NCBI GenBank assembly: GCA_038232215.1
Contig: JBBSIG010000123.1
Location: 1-7,714 of the forward strand
DNA length: 7,714 bases
Source: JBBSIG01 sp038232215
GTDB lineage: Bacteria > Actinomycetota > Thermoleophilia > Gaiellales > Gaiellaceae
Direction: 5' to 3'
Below are positions 4,694 to 7,714 of the stretch, piece after piece. The position numbers were made by a program, and so were the translations under genes. Position 1 is the first letter of the stretch. Each line of letters starts with the position of its first letter. The notes under the pieces are model-generated. The model searched no databases and had not been told where the DNA came from. It saw only the letters and a list, made by a program, of their open reading frames with translations.

Positions 4694-6688
4694 CTACGGC
4701 GGCGGGGGAGGACCCGTTGGAGGCGTCTCGGGCGCCGGGGGCGCGGGCGTGGTGACGGAGGGGCTGGAGCTCGTGGCAGCCGTGGTGGTGGTAGCGGGCG
4801 CGCCCGGCGGAGTCGTCGTCGACTCGCCGGACGGCGTCTCGCCGGGAGCGGTCTCCGTCGTCGTCGTCTCCGGCGCCGAGGTGGTTGCCGCAGGCTTCGG
4901 CTTGGGCTTCGGCTTCGGCTTGGGCTTCGTGCCCACCCTGACGACCCTGGGCTCGCCGCGGTAAGACGAGTACCAGGTGTTGTCGTACAGGAGCTTGCCG
5001 CGGCCGTCGTACACGAGCCGGCGCACGTTCGTCGCGAGCGGCGGCGACCCCGAGGCCTCCAGGGCCGTCTGGCCCACGAGCAGCTCGGGGTCGGAGATCC
5101 GCTCCAGGGGGGGCGGGCCGGTGGCCGTCAGCGGCGCCGCTTCAGACTCGACCCGGCGGTGCGTGGGCGTGCCGTACAGGTTGACGACGAGCGACGTGGA
5201 GCCCACGAAGGTGCGCAGCAGGAGCCAGTGGGCCGTGTCGTTCACGAACCGGAGGTCGAGGTCCGGGTAGTTGACCGTCGCGTCCCGCCCGAGCGGGTAG
5301 TGGCTGATGTAGAGCGCATGGTTCGTCCGCGCCGTGATGTCGAGCCCGGCCTCGTATGCGGCGTTGAAGACGGTGGTCGACACCTGGCAGACGCCCCCGC
5401 CGAGACCGGTCTGGAGCTCGCCGTTGATGATCACGGGCGCCTCGAGGAAGCCCTTCGCAGCCGTCCGCTCCCCCGTCTTGCCGTTGAACGAGAACTCCGC
5501 GCCGGGTGCGATCAGCGTCCCGTCGAGGAGGCGGGAGACGAGCTGCACGTTGTGGATCCGGTTCGGGTCGCCGCCGTACTCCGTCTCGTAGCCTCCGACG
5601 AGATCCGTGATCCCCATCGCCCTCGCGCCGGCGGTCGTTCGCTTCGCGGGCTGCGTGCGGACCACGACGCGCGCGAGACGCCGAGTTGCCGCGCGGGCCG
5701 TGGCCGCGGCGAGCAACGCTCGCGCCGTCGCGGGCGCGTCGAGGGCCAGGCCGTCGCGGTCGGGCAGGATCTGGACGCCGCTGCTCGCCACGGCGAAGTC
5801 GGCCTCGCGGGGGGCGCGCTCCACCGTGCGCCGGAGCCGCGCGAAGCAGCGGTCGGCTCCGGGCCCGCCGATCCGGAGCTTCGTGGCGCCCTGCTCCGGC
5901 AGATCGAGCAGACCGGCCGTCCGCCAGCGCGGAACCCGCCAGCGCGTTCGTCCGAGTGCGAGCCGGACGGGCGCCGCGAGCGCGCGCCGTGCCGCGGCGG
6001 CCGCGGGTGCGACCCGAGCCGCGGTCACCCGCCGGGGATCGACTCGCACCGGCAGCGCGACCGGCTCCCGGCTCGGGCTCGCGAGGGCGTGGACGATCGT
6101 CCTCTCGGCGGCGGGACGGTCGAGCAGCCGCCCGTTCACGCCGCGCACGACGACGACGCGGAGCCCGCGGAACTCGAGCGCCGCGTCGCGGTGCCGGCGG
6201 TTGACGGCGTGCTCGATCGTATCGAGCTTGCGCGTCAGCGCGGAGTCCCAGACCCGCACGGCAGGCACCACCTCTCCCCCGAAGAAGCGCACCCGCAGGC
6301 GGCGGAAGCCCCGCACGGGACCGAGGCCCTCGCCCTCGCGACGAGCCGAGGCGATCGCGGAGGCCCAGTCGACCTCGAGCCCGAGCTGACTCGGCCGCAC
6401 GCGCCACGTGCGCGAGCCGGCGGTGAACGTCACGGGGACGGCGTCGAGCCGCACGGCGTGGCGCTCGAGTCGCGCCCTCGCCTGGCGGGGGGTGAGGCCT
6501 CCAACGTTCTCTCCGGCGATCTCGACGCCTGCGGCGAGCTTGGTGGGAGAGCCGGCGAAGGCGAGTCCGAACAGGGCGGCGAGCGTCGCGATCAGCGCGA
6601 CGGAGAGGAGCGAGCGGCGCCAGACGAAGCGTGTCGAGGCACGTCTACGCCGGCGCACGCTCCGGGCTGGGCGGGCGTCCTGGTGCAA
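4694..6688 (-). CDS. VanW-domain cell-wall protein with peptidoglycan-binding-like repeats and a KP/TP tail
   Basis: From TTG 6688 this is a 664-residue exported or membrane-anchored protein. Residues about 5-25 are Arg-rich and 26-44 form the signal or anchor (SLLSVALIATLAALFGLAFA). Residues about 55-350 hold two or three PG_binding_4-like units, each starting like GVEIAGENVGGLTPRQARAR. The VanW domain spans about 360-504 (YGGDPNRIHNVQLVSRLLDG, FSFNGKTGERTAAKGF, then GLGGGVCQVSTTVFNAAYEA with Cys434). About 527-586 resemble a G5-type segment (YDGRGKLLYDNTWYSSYRG). A (KP)6 run at 588-599 and a Thr/Pro/Ser tail ending PPPPP complete it. VanW accompanies some vancomycin-resistance operons, but its biochemical role is unknown and nothing here indicates resistance. 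TTG 6688 is preferred because TACACT lies seven bases before it; GTG 6706 (six more residues) is the alternative. Confidence 0.9.
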   Translation of the reverse strand: MHQDARPARSVRRRRRASTRFVWRRSLLSVALIATLAALFGLAFAGSPTKLAAGVEIAGENVGGLTPRQARARLERHAVRLDAVPVTFTAGSRTWRVRPSQLGLEVDWASAIASARREGEGLGPVRGFRRLRVRFFGGEVVPAVRVWDSALTRKLDTIEHAVNRRHRDAALEFRGLRVVVVRGVNGRLLDRPAAERTIVHALASPSREPVALPVRVDPRRVTAARVAPAAAAARRALAAPVRLALGRTRWRVPRWRTAGLLDLPEQGATKLRIGGPGADRCFARLRRTVERAPREADFAVASSGVQILPDRDGLALDAPATARALLAAATARAATRRLARVVVRTQPAKRTTAGARAMGITDLVGGYETEYGGDPNRIHNVQLVSRLLDGTLIAPGAEFSFNGKTGERTAAKGFLEAPVIINGELQTGLGGGVCQVSTTVFNAAYEAGLDITARTNHALYISHYPLGRDATVNYPDLDLRFVNDTAHWLLLRTFVGSTSLVVNLYGTPTHRRVESEAAPLTATGPPPLERISDPELLVGQTALEASGSPPLATNVRRLVYDGRGKLLYDNTWYSSYRGEPRVVRVGTKPKPKPKPKPKPAATTSAPETTTTETAPGETPSGESTTTPPGAPATTTTAATSSSPSVTTPAPPAPETPPTGPPPPP
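4892..4927 (-). repeat. In-frame Lys-Pro dipeptide repeat in the VanW protein
   Basis: Six KP units are coded by AAGCCC/AAGCCG/AAGCCT-type hexamers (plus strand GGCTTG/GGCTTC alternation). They separate the folded domains from the Thr/Pro tail. Near-identical hexamers suggest expansion by slippage. Confidence 0.7.
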
Positions 6689-6695
6689 CGGCGAG

Positions 6696-6701
6696 AGTGT
6701 A
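6696..6701 (-). promoter_or_regulatory. Possible -10 box (TACACT) before the VanW gene
   Basis: TACACT on the minus strand lies seven bases before TTG 6688, in the gap after the glycoside hydrolase gene. It falls inside the alternative reading from GTG 6706, so if it is a promoter the shorter start is right. No clear -35 box is visible. Confidence 0.35.
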
Positions 6702-6734
6702 CCCACCCCGCTCGCGCGCGCCGGACGTCTCTGG

Positions 6735-7628
6735 TCAGCCGTAGCGGGCCCGGAAGCGCAGAACGCGCGCGACGTGCCCGTCGAGCTCCCCCGCGCGGGC
6801 GAGCGGGACGAGGGCGGCGATAGCCCGGCGCGCGTGCGCGGGACTCGTGAACAGGAGCAGGTCGGCCCCGGCGCGCACGGCCCGGCGGGCCCAGCGCTCG
6901 GTCGGCGCGGCCCGGACGAAGTTCAGCGAGTCGGTGATCGCGATTCCTCCGAAGCCGAGCGATCTGAGCAGCCGGTAGGTGCCGGGCTCGAGCGAGGCAC
7001 GACCGCGTCCGAGGCTCCCGTAGAAGGCATGGCTCACCATCACGCACGGAACGCCTGCCTCCACGGCAGCCCTGAACCCGGCCACCTCGCGCGGCCGCAC
7101 GACACCCCGGACGGAGGAGGAGTCGTCCGTCGAGACGGGCGTCGACCCGAGCCCTGGAAAGTGCTTGACGCAGGCGCCCGCCCCGCCGGAGGCGAGCCCG
7201 CGCGCGAACGCCCCACCAAGGCGCGGGTTGCGGAACTGCCTGGAGCCGAGCGGCCCGTCGGACGCGTCGAGGACCGGTGCGAGATCGACGTCCACCCCCG
7301 CCCGCCGCAGGGCACGGCCGGTGTCGCGACCCGAGCGGAACGCCTCCTCGGCGCTCGACTGCTGGGAGGCCGCCCGCCACGGAGGCAGCTCGGGAAACGC
7401 TTTCACGGTCCCGCCCTCCTGGTCGGCGAAGACGAGCGCGCCGGGCCGCCGCGGCTCGGCCCGATCCCAGCGCCGCACGATCACACCGGCCACGCCGGCG
7501 GGCGCGGGCAGCCCCGACACGACCACGAGAGCGGCCTTCTGGTGCGGCGTCAGCCGCTGGACGGACGGCTCGACCCGTTGCCCGCCGAGGAGGGCGAGCA
7601 GCGCCGAGAAGAGCCCGAGTGCGACCAC
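6735..7628 (-). CDS. Divergent family 3 glycoside hydrolase (NagZ-like)
   Basis: This 297-residue protein follows the NagZ branch of GH3, which removes N-acetylglucosamine from muropeptides. Residues 1-15 are hydrophobic (MVALGLFSALLALLGG), suggesting export or anchoring. Family marks in order: VFADQEGGTVKAFP (66-79), GVDVDLAPVLD (111-121), NPRLGG, KHFPGLGSTPVSTDDSSS (155-172), VMVSHAFY, and ITDSLNF with the expected nucleophile Asp233. The usual KHFPGHG...DSH reads KHFPGLG...DDSSS: both histidines are missing, including the one that acts in the His/Asp acid-base pair. Activity may therefore be altered or lost. GTG 7628 is the only ATG/GTG/TTG in this frame before the window edge, and it follows the upstream stop by 11 bases. 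The frame stays open to the edge, so an earlier start is not excluded. The VanW gene follows closely. Confidence 0.85.
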   Translation of the reverse strand: MVALGLFSALLALLGGQRVEPSVQRLTPHQKAALVVVSGLPAPAGVAGVIVRRWDRAEPRRPGALVFADQEGGTVKAFPELPPWRAASQQSSAEEAFRSGRDTGRALRRAGVDVDLAPVLDASDGPLGSRQFRNPRLGGAFARGLASGGAGACVKHFPGLGSTPVSTDDSSSVRGVVRPREVAGFRAAVEAGVPCVMVSHAFYGSLGRGRASLEPGTYRLLRSLGFGGIAITDSLNFVRAAPTERWARRAVRAGADLLLFTSPAHARRAIAALVPLARAGELDGHVARVLRFRARYG

Positions 7629-7639
7629 GACGAGACCGG

Positions 7640-7714
7640 TCAGAAGACGCGCCAGCGCTCGCGCGCGAGCAGGAAGCCGTGGCCGCCCCGGTTCGCACAG
7701 CGCAGGCCGTCCCG
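7640..7714 (-). CDS. C-terminal end of an unidentified, possibly secreted protein
   Basis: The minus strand from the window edge reads 24 codons to TGA at 7642-7640, ending RCANRGGHGFLLARERWRVF. The pattern of a cysteine, then Asn, Gly-His-Gly-Phe, an Arg-containing helix and a final aromatic resembles the tail of small secreted actinobacterial proteins with a disulfide, but I cannot name a family. The longer frame from 7698 in this area is Arg/Ser/Gly-rich and looks like a shadow. The gene precedes the glycoside hydrolase by 11 bases, so the two are probably co-transcribed. Confidence 0.5.
   Translation of the reverse strand, partial: RDGLRCANRGGHGFLLARERWRVF

Noticed and set aside
4694..6688. 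A vancomycin-resistance locus
   Set aside because: VanW domains are widespread without resistance; no VanH/A/X ligase or dipeptidase genes and no two-component system are nearby.
4481..6823. A 780-residue plus-strand open frame opposite the VanW gene
   Set aside because: Arg/Gly/Ala-rich low-complexity translation with no motif; the opposite strand encodes a clear VanW protein.
6592..7698. A 368-residue minus-strand frame overlapping the glycoside hydrolase
   Set aside because: Arg/Ala-rich and motif-free; the overlapping frame carries GH3 motifs in the right order.
1..7714. CRISPR arrays, tRNA or rRNA genes, riboswitches
   Set aside because: No regularly spaced repeats, cloverleaf-like segments or conserved rRNA stretches were seen on either strand; the only tandem repeat is the coding KP run.

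Overview
The window is GC-rich DNA (roughly 70% or more by eye), with mostly G/C third codon positions, GTG and TTG starts, and TANNNT boxes a few bases before start codons. This fits a high-GC actinobacterium, most likely a deep lineage such as Thermoleophilia (Gaiellales or Solirubrobacterales). That placement is inference from codon use and gene style; there is no rRNA or tRNA here to settle it.

Left part (1-1504). A partial plus-strand gene of unknown function enters at the edge and stops at 109. It faces a minus-strand unit: an L,D-transpeptidase (1504-752), then a small coiled-coil protein (726-418), then the 5' part of a secreted-protein gene (375 to about 182). That last gene has a signal peptide and a Shine-Dalgarno site, but shows a frameshift in a G/C run and loses its reading about 70 bases before the stop of the convergent edge gene. 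It looks like a pseudogene, perhaps cut by a mobile element.

Middle (1599-3384). Three plus-strand genes: a Y-family DNA polymerase IV (dinB), divergent from the transpeptidase; an overlooked 53-residue CxxC protein (2729-2890); and a hot-dog fold acyl-CoA thioesterase of the YbgC/FadM type (2971-3384).

Right part (7714-3409, all minus strand). In transcription order: the last 24 codons of an unidentified protein, a divergent family 3 glycoside hydrolase (NagZ-like), a large VanW-domain wall protein with a Lys-Pro and Thr/Pro tail, a signal-peptide plus single-membrane-span protein, and a DivIVA-like coiled-coil protein. The last two share one 413-codon open frame with no stop between them. 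A strong ribosome site, a promoter-like pair and low-GC3 codons in the junction argue for two genes.

The theme is cell-envelope maintenance (wall cross-linking, wall-sugar hydrolysis, wall-bound VanW protein, polar or septal coiled coil) beside housekeeping genes. I see no complete new defence, CRISPR or biosynthetic system. The best leads are the NagZ-like enzyme without its catalytic histidine, the broken secreted gene, the fused frame, and the recurring TANNNT box just upstream of starts, which suggests leaderless mRNAs.
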